The position numbers and the translations under genes are program-made. From Fodinibacter luteus (GTDB lineage Bacteria > Actinomycetota > Actinomycetes > Actinomycetales > Dermatophilaceae), in NCBI RefSeq assembly GCF_039541575.1, contig NZ_BAABGM010000008.1, positions 62,001 through 126,000 on the forward strand: a DNA stretch of 64,000 nucleotides. Direction: 5' to 3'. Positions 18,353-27,386 of the stretch are shown piece by piece; positions within the stretch are counted from its first letter, which is position 1, and each line of letters begins with the position of its first letter. The notes below the pieces were generated by a model that ran no database searches, was not told the DNA's origin, and saw only the letters and a program-made list of their open reading frames with translations.

Positions 18353-18358
18353 CAGGGT
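18353..18358 (+). promoter_or_regulatory. -10-like box, leaderless serine hydrolase
   Basis: CAGGGT ends 6 nt before ATG 18365, the same spacing as the TAnnnT boxes elsewhere but with C at the first position. No Shine-Dalgarno sequence is present. Confidence 0.4.
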
Positions 18359-18364
18359 GGACGG

Positions 18365-19516
18365 ATGGCTCGCACCGACGCGACGGACCCCCTGCGCACC
18401 CCGACACTCGACCGGCTCGTCGAGGACGGCGAGCTGCTCGGCTACTCCGTCGCCCTGCGCGGTCGCGACGGCCGGACCCTGACGACCGTGCGGGGTGCGA
18501 CCGGGCCCCACACCGGGCCTCCCGTCACCGAGGCGTCGTCGTACCGGCTCGCGTCGCTGTCCAAGCCGGTGGCCGCCCTGCTCGTGGCCGTGCTCCGCGG
18601 GGAGGGGGTGCTGGCTCCCGACGACGAGGTGCGCCGGTGGGTGCCCGAGCTCGACGGGGTCCGGGTGCTGCGCAGGCCGGATGCCGACCTCGACGACACC
18701 GAGCCGCTGACCAGACCGGTGACGGTCGGCGACCTCCTCACGATGACGAGCGGGCTCGGCATGGGCATGAGCGAGACGCCGCTGTCCCGGGCCATGGCGA
18801 GGGCGGGCGTGCACCCGGGCCCACTGCCCCCCACCGTCGACGACGTCACCTTCCTCGCCCGGCTCGCCGAGCTGCCGCTCGCCTTCCAGCCCGGCGCGGG
18901 ATGGGCGTACCACACGTCCACGGACGTGCTGTCGGTCGTCCTCGCCCGCGCCTCGGGCCAGCCCCTGGACCGGCTGCTCGCCGACCGCCTCACGCAGCCG
19001 CTCGACACCCCGTCGGTCTCCTTCGCCGCGCCGGGGCCCGAGACGGCCGCGCCGGCCCACGCGCGTGGGCCGGGCGGATGGGAACCCCTGGAGGCGGACG
19101 GGCCGGCGGAACCGGCCATGCTCACGCTCTCGAGCGGCCTCTGGGGCACCGCGGCCGACACAGCCCGGGTCCTGGCCGAGCTCGTGACCCCCACGGTCGC
19201 CCCTGCCGACCTCATCCGGGCGGTGCGGCGGCCCGCCCTCACGGACCTCCAGCTCGCGGCGGCGCGACCGTTCGTCCCCGCGGGCTACTCCTTCGGCCAC
19301 CACGTGTCGGTGGCGATGCGTGACGACCCGGCCGGCCCTCGTCGCGGCTCCGCCGGCTGGGCCGGTGGCACGGGCACCCTCGGGATCGCGGACCCCGCCG
19401 CCGGGCGCACCGTCGCGCTCCTCACCGCACGGCGGCTCGACGGTCCCCGGGACGCCGTCGCGTTCGACGCCGTCCTCGCGGACCTCTGGGCGGACGTGCG
19501 CGACGAGGCGCACTAG
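18365..19516 (+). CDS. Beta-lactamase-type serine hydrolase (class C/S12 fold)
   Basis: The 383-residue protein has the SxxK nucleophile motif S64-L-S-K67 (YRLASLSKPVAALL) and a Tyr motif at Y182 (WAYHTST). A glycine-rich strand near the end (GSAGWAGGTGTLGIAD) stands in for KTG. It belongs to the broad Beta-lactamase domain family, which includes esterases, peptidases and D-aminopeptidases; antibiotic hydrolysis is not implied. I see no signal peptide, so it is probably cytoplasmic, which argues for an esterase or peptidase. Its TAG stop forms the first three bases of the coaE -10 box. A CAGGGT box 6 nt before the ATG suggests a leaderless message. Confidence 0.87.
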   Translation: MARTDATDPLRTPTLDRLVEDGELLGYSVALRGRDGRTLTTVRGATGPHTGPPVTEASSYRLASLSKPVAALLVAVLRGEGVLAPDDEVRRWVPELDGVRVLRRPDADLDDTEPLTRPVTVGDLLTMTSGLGMGMSETPLSRAMARAGVHPGPLPPTVDDVTFLARLAELPLAFQPGAGWAYHTSTDVLSVVLARASGQPLDRLLADRLTQPLDTPSVSFAAPGPETAAPAHARGPGGWEPLEADGPAEPAMLTLSSGLWGTAADTARVLAELVTPTVAPADLIRAVRRPALTDLQLAAARPFVPAGYSFGHHVSVAMRDDPAGPRRGSAGWAGGTGTLGIADPAAGRTVALLTARRLDGPRDAVAFDAVLADLWADVRDEAH

Positions 19517-19519
19517 GGT
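19514..19519 (+). promoter_or_regulatory. -10 box, leaderless coaE
   Basis: TAGGGT ends 6 nt before ATG 19526. Its TAG is also the stop codon of the upstream serine hydrolase. Confidence 0.6.
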
Positions 19520-19525
19520 CGGTCC

Positions 19526-20713
19526 ATGCTGCGCGTGGGCCTCACCGGCGGGACCGGGTCGGGCAAGTCCACCGTGTCCGCCCAGCTCGCGGCCCTCGGT
19601 GCCGTCGTCGTCGACGCGGATGCCGTCGCGCGCGAGGTCGTCGAGCCCGGCTCTCCCGCCCTGGCGGCGATCCGGCAGCGGTTCGGCTCGGAGGTGATCG
19701 GGCCCGACGGCGGCCTCGACCGGCCTGCGCTCGGCCGCGTCGTCTTCGGCGACGGCGCCGCCCTCGCGGACCTCGAGGCCATCACGCACCCGGCGATCTG
19801 GGCGCGGACGGCCGAGCTCGTCGCGGCAGCCCCACCGGATGCCGTCGTCGTGCACGACATGCCCCTCGTCGTCGAGAAGCGCATGGGGGCCCAGTACCAC
19901 CTCGTCGTCGTCGTCGGTGCCTCCGAGGAGGTCCGGCTCCGCCGGCTCGTCGAGCTGCGCGGCATGACGGAGTCCGACGCGCGGGCCCGGATCGCCGCCC
20001 AGGCGGTCGACGAGGAGCGGCGGGCAGCAGCCGACGTGTGGCTCGAGAACGAGGCGACGCCGGAGGCGTTGCGCGCCTGCGTCCTGCGCCTCTGGCACGA
20101 GCGGATCGAGCCGTTCGAGCTCAACCTGCGCCACGGCATCCGGTCGCGGCTCACCCACCCCACGCTCTCGGCCCCCGACCCGACGTGGCCGGCCCAGGCC
20201 GCGCGCCTGCTCGCGCGCATCCGGCACGCCGTGGGCGAGGAAGCGGTGACGCTCGACCACATCGGGTCCACCGCGGTCCCGGGGCTCGTCGCGAAGGACG
20301 TCGTCGACCTGCAGGTGGGCGTCGCGTCGCTCGCCGCGGCCGACGATCCCGCCTTCGTCGGGGCGATGGCGACGGCCGGGTTCGTCCGTCAGGAGGGGAA
20401 CTGGTGGGACAACGGCAAGGACGGCGTCCGGTGGGACAAGCGCTTCCACGCCTCGTGCGACCCCGGCCGGATCGCCCACGTCCACGTCCGTGAGGTCGGG
20501 TCGCCGGGGTGGTCGTGGGCCCTGATGTTCCGTGACTGGCTGCGCGCCGACGCGCAGGAGCGCGCCGGGTACGCGTCGATGAAGACGGTGCTGGCCACGG
20601 CGGTCGCGTCGACGCAGGACTACGCCGAGGCCAAGGAACCGTGGTTCGAGGACGCCGACCTGCGGGTGCGGGAGTGGGCGCGGCGGGTCGGGTGGTCGCC
20701 GCCGTCCTGGTAG
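19526..20713 (+). CDS. coaE: Dephospho-CoA kinase fused to a GrpB/UPF0157 domain
   Basis: Residues 1 to about 200 are dephospho-CoA kinase: P-loop GLTGGTGSGKST at 5-16, then VVDADAVAREVVEPG and the lid region around GMTESDARARIAAQ. It phosphorylates the ribose 3'-OH of dephospho-CoA, the last step of CoA synthesis. From about residue 210 to 390 a GrpB (UPF0157) domain follows, with DHIGSTAVPGLVAKDVVDLQV and the nucleotidyltransferase-like VHVREVGSP motif. The same fusion is known from mycobacterial CoaE, where the second domain has been proposed to affect folding or activity. The single 395-residue frame is intact. Confidence 0.95.
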   Translation: MLRVGLTGGTGSGKSTVSAQLAALGAVVVDADAVAREVVEPGSPALAAIRQRFGSEVIGPDGGLDRPALGRVVFGDGAALADLEAITHPAIWARTAELVAAAPPDAVVVHDMPLVVEKRMGAQYHLVVVVGASEEVRLRRLVELRGMTESDARARIAAQAVDEERRAAADVWLENEATPEALRACVLRLWHERIEPFELNLRHGIRSRLTHPTLSAPDPTWPAQAARLLARIRHAVGEEAVTLDHIGSTAVPGLVAKDVVDLQVGVASLAAADDPAFVGAMATAGFVRQEGNWWDNGKDGVRWDKRFHASCDPGRIAHVHVREVGSPGWSWALMFRDWLRADAQERAGYASMKTVLATAVASTQDYAEAKEPWFEDADLRVREWARRVGWSPPSW

Positions 20714-20925
20714 CCCTCACAGGTGCTCACGGGCGCGCTCCGGGCCGTTCGGCACGGAGGGGGGTCGGGGCCGGGAACGGAGGCCGGGGGCTCGTGGGTC
20801 GGCGTCGGCATGCTCGGATCGTCCCACCGTGGCGTGGTCGTGGCCAGAGGGTCCGTGGGAGGTGGCGGCTGCGGGCCGGTCTCGGCGGTCGGTGTGAGCC
20901 GGGAGGGCCTGTCGGTGGGCGGCGA

Positions 20926-20931
20926 TACGCT
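20926..20931 (+). promoter_or_regulatory. -10 box candidate for the DUF222/HNH gene
   Basis: TACGCT is followed by a leader of about 60 nt with GAAGGGG near the start codon. The 283-bp gap upstream (20714-20996) otherwise shows no gene, only G-rich low-complexity sequence. Confidence 0.3.
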
Positions 20932-20996
20932 TCTCACATCAGCTCGAGCAGGGTGAGACCTGCTGGGGGAGAGCGGGATTGGGTGAAGGGGCGAGC

Positions 20997-22949
20997 ATGG
21001 ACGACGTCGTGACTCCGTCGGTCGACGGCGGTGCGCCGACCCGCGACGCCGCTCCGCCCTCGGAGGCCGAGCTGCTGGAGGCTCGGCGGGCCCTCGACAC
21101 CCTGGCGCGTTGCATTCAGGCACATGGCCGCGCGTCGAGCCGCACCCGGGCCGAGTGGGCCGAGGTGGTGGCCGGCTGCCAGGGCCTCGTCAACACGGCG
21201 ACCGCGATCCAGGACGCCGCCATCGCGCGGGTGGCTGCCGTCGAGGAGGAGTGGCTCGAGGACGGCACGGTCGTCGAGTCGAGGCGGGCCCTGGGGCACG
21301 TGGCTCTCGACGCCCCCGACGTCGTGGCCGGCCCGCTGTGCGTGTCGCACGCGTACGCGCAGCGGCGCGTCGTGCACGCCACCCGTCTCGTCGGCGCGGG
21401 CGGCGCCCGCGCGGGCAGCGAGCCCGACGGTTCGGATGCCGTGTCCGGGCTCGGCGCGCTGCACGCGGCGATGCTCGAGGGTCGGCTCGACGGATACCGG
21501 GCGGGAGTGATCGTCGACGAGCTCGAGGAGGCGCCGCTCGAGGTCGCGGCCGCCGTCGTCGCCGCCCTGCAGGGCCACCTCGGCGACGAGACGGCCACCC
21601 AGCTGAGGCGCCGGTGCCGGCGGGTGCTCACCCGGATCAGCCCCGATCTCCTGCGCCGGCGAGCCCAGCGTGCCCGCAAGGAGTGCGGGCTGCGCCGTTG
21701 GCCCGAGGGGCCCGGGGTCGACCACTGGGAGGGCACCTTCCCCTCCGAGGACGCCGCACTCGGCTGGGCGGCGGTCGACGCCCTGGCCCGCCGGTACGTC
21801 TCCGAGGGGGTGTGCGACGGCATCGAGGCGGCCCGTGGCCGGGCACTCATCGACCTCGTCACCGGCAGCGCGACGATCGACGCCGAGGTCGTCGTCACCG
21901 TCCCCGCAACCTCCGACCCGGTCGAGCGTGCCGAGCCCTCCGACGCTGACGGGGCGCCCGACAGCGCCACACCGGAGCGTCCCGCCCAGCACGCCGAAGG
22001 CACCGGGCCGGTCGGCCCTGCCGACCCGGTGGCAGACCCCGGGCTCGCCCGCAGCCCCCTCGGTCGGAGCCCGGGCGACCCCGAGGCGCTCGACCCCGGG
22101 CCGTCGCCCGACGACCTCGTCGAGATCCTCGGGCCCCTCCCCGGCGACCCGGTGCTCGTGCGACGGGAGTGGCTGGAAGCCCTCATCCGGGGAGCCATGA
22201 CGCGCAACGCCCCCTGCGACCCGGCCACGGGGGCACTGCTCGACCCGACCGGTCGCGTGGCCTCGACGTACCGGCCGAGCGCTCGGGTCGCAGCGCTCGT
22301 CCGGACCCGCGACGGACGGTGCCGGTTCCCCGGGTGCTCCGTCGCGGCCCGGTTCTGTGACCTCGACCACGTCAGGCCGTGGCCGACCGGGCCCACGAGC
22401 GACCGCAACATCATGTGCCTCTGTAGACGGCACCACCGGATCAAGCAGCGGCCGGGCTGGAGGGTGCGCCTCCACCCCGACGGCACGGCCGTGTGGACCG
22501 ACCCCACCGGTCGTCGGCGGATGACGGCACCGCGCAACCTCCTCGACCTCGTCGTCCTCCGCTCCCGCAGCCCGACGGTCACCGCCCCGGCGACCCCCGT
22601 GCCCGGTGACGAGCGGGCCAAGGGCACGGCATCCGGCTCGCCCACCGGGGCCACGGGTCCGGTGAGCGATCTCGAGACGGTTCTCGAGGTGCTCGGTGGT
22701 CACGACGACCTTCGGCCGCGGACGCCGGGGCCGAGTTCCGTGCGTGTCGGCGGGACGGCCGGTTCCCGGCGTGGACCGGGCGGGGTGTGGCGCGGCCCCC
22801 GGGTGCAGCTGCTTCGGATCGCCCCGCCACCGCGTCCCGACGCCACGGGGTGTCGGTCCTACACCTACACCGCGCCGCCCGGGCACCGTCGTCACCACCA
22901 CCCCGGTCGCCGGGGCGGCAGGGCGGCCGTGGACCCGCCGCCCTTCTGA
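20997..22949 (+). CDS. DUF222 domain protein with C-terminal HNH nuclease motif (13E12-like)
   Basis: The 650-residue protein has an N-terminal DUF222 helical region at about 20-300. An HNH endonuclease motif lies near residues 435-485 (RCRFPGCSVAARFCDLDHV, then NIMCLCRRHHRIKQ), with the zinc cysteines and catalytic His present. A low-complexity Gly/Arg/Pro tail extends for another about 130 residues. Such genes are the multi-copy 13E12 family of actinobacteria, often associated with repeats and suspected mobility; function is not established. ATG 20997 is chosen for the upstream GAAGGGG. Codon use matches its neighbours, so recent transfer is not evident. It stands alone between coaE and uvrB. 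Confidence 0.88.
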   Translation: MDDVVTPSVDGGAPTRDAAPPSEAELLEARRALDTLARCIQAHGRASSRTRAEWAEVVAGCQGLVNTATAIQDAAIARVAAVEEEWLEDGTVVESRRALGHVALDAPDVVAGPLCVSHAYAQRRVVHATRLVGAGGARAGSEPDGSDAVSGLGALHAAMLEGRLDGYRAGVIVDELEEAPLEVAAAVVAALQGHLGDETATQLRRRCRRVLTRISPDLLRRRAQRARKECGLRRWPEGPGVDHWEGTFPSEDAALGWAAVDALARRYVSEGVCDGIEAARGRALIDLVTGSATIDAEVVVTVPATSDPVERAEPSDADGAPDSATPERPAQHAEGTGPVGPADPVADPGLARSPLGRSPGDPEALDPGPSPDDLVEILGPLPGDPVLVRREWLEALIRGAMTRNAPCDPATGALLDPTGRVASTYRPSARVAALVRTRDGRCRFPGCSVAARFCDLDHVRPWPTGPTSDRNIMCLCRRHHRIKQRPGWRVRLHPDGTAVWTDPTGRRRMTAPRNLLDLVVLRSRSPTVTAPATPVPGDERAKGTASGSPTGATGPVSDLETVLEVLGGHDDLRPRTPGPSSVRVGGTAGSRRGPGGVWRGPRVQLLRIAPPPRPDATGCRSYTYTAPPGHRRHHHPGRRGGRAAVDPPPF

Positions 22950-23084
22950 CCATCCGCCGACCCGCGTCCCACCCGCGGTGCGCGGTCGGCTCGCCCCTGG
23001 TGCGGGGTCGGCCCAAGGACCGGTGCCGCGGCATGGCCAGCCGGGGCTGCACCGTCGCCCAGCCCCCGTGTCGGTGCCGCGGCA

Positions 23085-23090
23085 TACCGT
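23085..23090 (+). promoter_or_regulatory. -10 box, leaderless uvrB
   Basis: TACCGT ends 6 nt before ATG 23097. The intervening AGGAGC could look like a ribosome-binding site but touches the start codon and is too close to work. Confidence 0.55.
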
Positions 23091-23096
23091 AGGAGC

Positions 23097-25208
23097 ATGC
23101 GCCCGACCACAGAGCTCCAGCGGCGAGTCGCGCCCTTCGAGGTCGTCTCCGACTTCCAGCCCGCCGGCGACCAGCCCGCCGCCATCGCCGAGCTGGCCCG
23201 TCGGGTCAGGGCGGGGGAGACGGACACGGTGCTGCTCGGTGCGACGGGCACCGGCAAGTCGGCGACGACGGCCTGGCTCGTGGAGCAGGTGCAGCGGCCC
23301 ACGCTCGTCATGGCGCCGAACAAGACCCTCGCCGCCCAGCTCGCCAACGAGTTCCGCGAGCTGCTTCCCCACAACGCGGTCGAGTACTTCGTCAGCTACT
23401 ACGACTACTTCCAGCCCGAGGCGTACGTCCCGCAGACCGACACCTACATCGAGAAGGACTCCTCGATCAACGACGAGGTCGAGCGGCTGCGCCACAGCGC
23501 CACCAACTCGCTGCTCACCCGGCGCGACGTCATCGTCGTCGCCTCGGTGTCCTGCATCTACGGCCTGGGCACCCCGCAGGAGTACGTCGACCGCATGGTG
23601 CCGCTGCGGGTCGGCGACGAGGTGCCTCGCGACGACCTCCTGCGCAAGTTCGTCCACATGCAGTACACCCGCAACGACCTCGCCTTCACCCGGGGCACCT
23701 TCCGGGTGCGGGGTGACACGGTCGAGATCATCCCGATGTACGAGGAGCTGGCCCTGCGCATCGAGTTCTTCGGCGACGAGATCGAGGCCATCTACACCCT
23801 CCACCCGGTCACCGGCGAGGTCGTGCGCCAGGAGGACGAGATGTACGTCTTCCCGGCCTCGCACTACGTGGCCGGCCCGGCGCGCATGGAACGGGCCATC
23901 GCCGGCATCGAGCGCGAGCTCGAGGAGCAGCTCGCCGTCTTCGAGCGGCAGGGCAAGCTGCTCGAGGCCCAGCGCCTGCGGATGCGCACGACCTACGACA
24001 TCGAGATGATGCGCCAGGTCGGGTCGTGCTCCGGCATCGAGAACTACTCGATGCACATCGACGGCCGCTCTCCGGGCAGCGCACCCAACTGCCTCCTCGA
24101 CTACTTCCCCGAGGACTTCCTCCTCGTCATCGACGAGTCCCACGTCACCGTCCCCCAGATCGGCGCGATGTACGAGGGCGACGCCTCGCGCAAGCGCACC
24201 CTCGTCGACCACGGGTTCCGCCTGCCGTCGGCCATGGACAACCGGCCCCTGAAATGGGAGGAGTTCCTCGAGCGCATCGGCCAGACCGTCTACCTGTCGG
24301 CCACCCCGGGCGCCTACGAGCTCGCCAAGGCGAGTGGCGTCGTCGAGCAGATCATCCGCCCCACCGGTCTCGTCGACCCCGAGATCATCCTCAAGCCGAC
24401 GAAGGGGCAGATCGACGACCTCCTCCACGAGATCGGCATGCGTGCCGAGCGCGACGAGCGCGTCCTCGTGACGACCCTGACGAAGAAGATGGCCGAGGAC
24501 CTCACCGACTACCTCCTCGACAAGGGAGTGCGGGTGCGCTACCTCCACTCCGACATCGACACCCTGCGCCGCGTCGAGCTGCTCCGCGAGCTGCGGCTGG
24601 GCGAGTTCGACGTCCTCGTCGGCATCAACCTGCTCCGCGAGGGGCTCGACCTGCCCGAGGTCTCCCTCGTGGCCATCCTCGACGCCGACAAGGAGGGCTT
24701 CCTTCGGTCCGGACGCAGCCTCATCCAGACCATCGGGCGCGCGGCGCGCAACGTCTCGGGCCAGGTGCACATGTACGCCGACAAGGTCACCCCGTCGATG
24801 GCGGAGGCCGTCGAGGAGACGACGCGGCGGCGCGAGAAGCAGATCGCGTACAACCGCGAGCGGGGCCTGGACCCCCAGCCGCTGCGCAAGAGGATCAACG
24901 ACATCACCGACATGCTCAACCGCGAGGACGCCGACACCGAGGAGCTCCTCGGTTCCGGGCGGGCCCGTTCGCGCGGAAAGAGCGACGGCGGGCGCGGTGG
25001 CCGGGGCGCGGCATCCGCCGACATCGCGCTCGGCGCCCGCCGGTCCGCGCCGGTGGCGGCGAGCGACCTCGCGGGCCTCATCCAGGAGCTCAGCGCCCAG
25101 ATGCACCAAGCGGCCGCGGACCTGCACTTCGAGCTCGCGGCCCGGCTGCGCGACGAGATCGGTGACCTCAAGAAGGAGCTCCGCCAGATGAGCGAGGCCA
25201 CGAGGTGA
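23097..25208 (+). CDS. uvrB: Excinuclease ABC subunit B
   Basis: The 703-residue protein shows the full UvrB layout. Walker A (GATGTGKSATT) is at about 44-54. The damage-probing beta-hairpin region (FVSYYDYFQPEAYVPQTD) is near residue 100. The DExx helicase box appears as LLVIDESHVT, motif VI as LIQTIGRAARN, and the C-terminal UVR coiled coil that contacts UvrC as MHQAAADLHFELAARLRDEI. It verifies lesions delivered by UvrA and recruits UvrC for dual incision. A Ser/Gly/Arg-rich linker at about 620-650 separates the helicase core from the UVR motif. The next gene starts 130 bp downstream. Confidence 0.97.
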   Translation: MRPTTELQRRVAPFEVVSDFQPAGDQPAAIAELARRVRAGETDTVLLGATGTGKSATTAWLVEQVQRPTLVMAPNKTLAAQLANEFRELLPHNAVEYFVSYYDYFQPEAYVPQTDTYIEKDSSINDEVERLRHSATNSLLTRRDVIVVASVSCIYGLGTPQEYVDRMVPLRVGDEVPRDDLLRKFVHMQYTRNDLAFTRGTFRVRGDTVEIIPMYEELALRIEFFGDEIEAIYTLHPVTGEVVRQEDEMYVFPASHYVAGPARMERAIAGIERELEEQLAVFERQGKLLEAQRLRMRTTYDIEMMRQVGSCSGIENYSMHIDGRSPGSAPNCLLDYFPEDFLLVIDESHVTVPQIGAMYEGDASRKRTLVDHGFRLPSAMDNRPLKWEEFLERIGQTVYLSATPGAYELAKASGVVEQIIRPTGLVDPEIILKPTKGQIDDLLHEIGMRAERDERVLVTTLTKKMAEDLTDYLLDKGVRVRYLHSDIDTLRRVELLRELRLGEFDVLVGINLLREGLDLPEVSLVAILDADKEGFLRSGRSLIQTIGRAARNVSGQVHMYADKVTPSMAEAVEETTRRREKQIAYNRERGLDPQPLRKRINDITDMLNREDADTEELLGSGRARSRGKSDGGRGGRGAASADIALGARRSAPVAASDLAGLIQELSAQMHQAAADLHFELAARLRDEIGDLKKELRQMSEATR

Positions 25209-25326
25209 CCTCACCCCACCACCGACCGGTCCGGCCCCATGAGGAGGTGCCCGCCGTCGAGCCCCCGCCCCGTGCGAGCACACCGGGGGCGCGTCACGCG
25301 CGTTCGTGGGGGCGGGCGTGCCTCGG

Positions 25327-25332
25327 TAGACT
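25327..25332 (+). promoter_or_regulatory. -10 box, leaderless terC-like gene
   Basis: TAGACT ends 6 nt before GTG 25339. No Shine-Dalgarno sequence is present. Confidence 0.55.
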
Positions 25333-25338
25333 CCGCCG

Positions 25339-26370
25339 GTGACCTCAGCGATCCTTCCGACCGCCACCGAGACCCTCGACCTCGACCCCTGGGTGTGGTG
25401 GGTCACGATCGGCGTCGCTGCCGCCGTCCTCATCTTCGACGTCGTCTGGATCGCCCGAAACCCGCACCGCCCGTCCAACAAGGAAACAGGCCTCGCCCTG
25501 ACCGTCTACGTCGGTGGGGCCATCCTCTTCGGCCTGGGCATGTGGTACTTCGCAGGCGCCCAGCTCGCGGGGGAGTTCTACGCCGGCTGGCTCACGGAGT
25601 ACTCCCTCTCCGTCGACAACCTCTTCATCTTCCTGCTCATCATGGCGAAGTTCGCCGTGCCCGAGAAGCTCCAGCAGTTCGCCCTCATGATCGGCATCAT
25701 CATCGCCATCGTGCTGCGCGGCATCTTCATCTGGCTCGGCGCGGCCGCGATCGAGAACTTCAGCTGGGTGTTCTACATCTTCGGTGCCTTCCTGATCTAC
25801 ACGGCGGTCAAGCTGGCCCGTGAGGGGGAGACCGACGACGACGAGTACGAGGAGAACCGCTTCATGAAGTGGGTGGAGTCGCGCTTCCCCGCGACCCAGC
25901 AGTACCACGGCACGAAGCTCTTCCTCGTGGTGAACGGCAAGCGCCTGGCGACCCCGCTCTTCTTCGTCATCGTGGCCCTGGGCACGACCGACCTGCTCTT
26001 CGCCCTCGACTCCATCCCCGCGATCTACGGCCTGACCCGCGAGCCCTACATCGTGCTCGTCGCCAACCTCTTCGCGCTCATGGGGCTGCGCCAGCTCTAC
26101 TTCCTGCTCGGCGGCCTGCTCCAGAGGCTGGTCTACCTCAGCATCGGCCTCGCGGTCCTGCTGGCCTTCATCGGCGTCAAGCTGCTCCTCCACGCCCTCC
26201 ACGAGAACGAGCTGCCGTTCATCAACGGCGGCGAGAACGTGCCCGTGCCCGAGATCCCGATCTGGATGTCCCTCGGAGCCATCGTCGTCATCCTCGGCAC
26301 GACGACGGTCCTCAGCCTGCTCAAGACCCGGAAGGACGAGCGGGAGGAGCAGCAGCGGCTCGGCTCCTGA
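25339..26370 (+). CDS. TerC/Alx family integral membrane protein
   Basis: The 343-residue protein has about eight to nine membrane spans and the family's acidic membrane motifs: SLSVDNLFIFLLIM near residue 93 and GTTDLLFALDSIPAI near residue 216. The Asp-containing spans are typical of TerC/Alx proteins. Some members export manganese during translation-linked metalation of exported proteins; others are named for tellurium resistance. No ter operon genes flank it, so metal homeostasis is more likely than tellurite resistance. The C-terminus is highly charged (KTRKDEREEQQRLGS). GTG 25339 is supported by the TAGACT box 6 nt upstream. Confidence 0.9.
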   Translation: MTSAILPTATETLDLDPWVWWVTIGVAAAVLIFDVVWIARNPHRPSNKETGLALTVYVGGAILFGLGMWYFAGAQLAGEFYAGWLTEYSLSVDNLFIFLLIMAKFAVPEKLQQFALMIGIIIAIVLRGIFIWLGAAAIENFSWVFYIFGAFLIYTAVKLAREGETDDDEYEENRFMKWVESRFPATQQYHGTKLFLVVNGKRLATPLFFVIVALGTTDLLFALDSIPAIYGLTREPYIVLVANLFALMGLRQLYFLLGGLLQRLVYLSIGLAVLLAFIGVKLLLHALHENELPFINGGENVPVPEIPIWMSLGAIVVILGTTTVLSLLKTRKDEREEQQRLGS

Positions 26371-26422
26371 CCGGCATCCGTGCGTCCGGTGCGTCCGTCG
26401 GCGCAGCCGGATGCCGTGCGCG

Positions 26423-27304
26423 TCAGGTGTTCGCGGTCTCGGCCGGGTCCGGTTCCCGGCGCGCACCCAGCCCGAGCACGAGGGCGGAGGCGGCCACGAC
26501 GAGCGCCATGCCCGCGAGCTGGGTCGCCGAGAGCACCTGCCCGAGCACGACGAGACCGGCGAGGGCGGCGGCGGCCGGCTCGAGGCTGAGCAGGATGCCG
26601 AACACCTTCGCCGAGAGCCTGCGCAGGGCGAGCAGCTCGAGCGAGTAGGGCAGCACCGACGAGAGCACGGCGATCCCCAGGCCCTTGAGGATCGTCTCGC
26701 CGGTCCACGACGGCACGCTCGAGACGCCGAACGGCAGGGTCACGACGGTCGCCACGACCATCGCGATGGCGAGCCCCTCGAGGCGGGGGAAGAGGGCCCC
26801 GGTGCGCCCGGAGAGCACGATGTAGGCGGCCCAGAACCCGCCGGCCGCCAGGGCGAGTGCGATGCCGACCCACTCGAGCTCGGCGAGCGGGGTCTCGAGG
26901 GCCTCGGAGATGAGCACGACGCCGAGCGCGGCCGCCACGACCGCCACCGCGTCGACGAGCCGGCGGGACATCGCCGCCGCGAGCGTGAGCGGGCCGATGA
27001 ACTCGATCGTCACGGCGACCCCGATCGGCAGGTGGACGAGGGAGCTGTAGAAGGCGAAGTTCATCAGGCCGAGCGCCACGCCGAAGGCGATGACAGTGAG
27101 CCAGGCCCGGCGCGAGTGCCCGTGCCACCGGGGTCGCACGATGAGCAGCAGCAGCGCGGTGGCGATGAGCAGGCGCAGCACGACCGACCCGCCGGCGCCG
27201 ATGACCGGGATGAGGGTCTGGGCGAGCGCACCGCCGAACTGCACGGACACGATCCCGCCGAGGACGAGCAGGGGGGCAGGGACCCGGTCGGCGGCGCTCG
27301 TCAC
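26423..27304 (-). CDS. EamA/DMT-superfamily permease (RhtA-like)
   Basis: The 293-residue protein has ten hydrophobic spans in two EamA repeats (about 15-145 and 155-280). The second carries VLPYSLELLALRRLSAKVFGILLSLEPA, closely resembling RhtA-type amino-acid/metabolite exporters of the inner membrane. The substrate cannot be read from sequence. The start is a GTG preceded by TAGCCT exactly 6 nt upstream, so the message is probably leaderless. It is convergent with the TerC gene (52-bp gap) and transcribed in the same direction as the metallo-hydrolase pair. Confidence 0.9.
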   Translation of the reverse strand: MTSAADRVPAPLLVLGGIVSVQFGGALAQTLIPVIGAGGSVVLRLLIATALLLLIVRPRWHGHSRRAWLTVIAFGVALGLMNFAFYSSLVHLPIGVAVTIEFIGPLTLAAAMSRRLVDAVAVVAAALGVVLISEALETPLAELEWVGIALALAAGGFWAAYIVLSGRTGALFPRLEGLAIAMVVATVVTLPFGVSSVPSWTGETILKGLGIAVLSSVLPYSLELLALRRLSAKVFGILLSLEPAAAALAGLVVLGQVLSATQLAGMALVVAASALVLGLGARREPDPAETANT

Positions 27305-27310
27305 CGGGTC

Positions 27311-27316
27311 AGGCTA
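27311..27316 (-). promoter_or_regulatory. -10 box, leaderless EamA permease
   Basis: On the minus strand TAGCCT ends 6 nt before the GTG at 27304. Confidence 0.55.
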
Positions 27317-27386
27317 GCCAGCCGACGCCGGTGCCCGAGCGCTGCGTCCGGTCGCCCACGGACGGGACGGCCGTCCGCACCGCCGG

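Noticed and set aside
18365..19516. Antibiotic-resistance beta-lactamase
   Set aside because: The protein has the fold motifs but no signal peptide and no KTG triad. It fits the broad esterase/peptidase group better.
20997..22949. HNH gene as evidence of a mobile intron or phage
   Set aside because: DUF222/HNH genes are common chromosomal repeats in actinobacteria. No insertion borders, att sites or phage genes are seen, and base composition matches the neighbours.
20934..25481. Minus-strand open frame of about 1500 codons opposite the HNH gene and uvrB
   Set aside because: Its translation is Arg/Gly/Asp/Val-rich and matches no family, and it opposes two well-defined genes. Long stop-free antisense frames are expected at this GC content.
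25339..26370. Tellurite-resistance operon
   Set aside because: Only a TerC-family gene is present, without terZ, terD, terE or other ter genes. A metal-homeostasis role is more likely.
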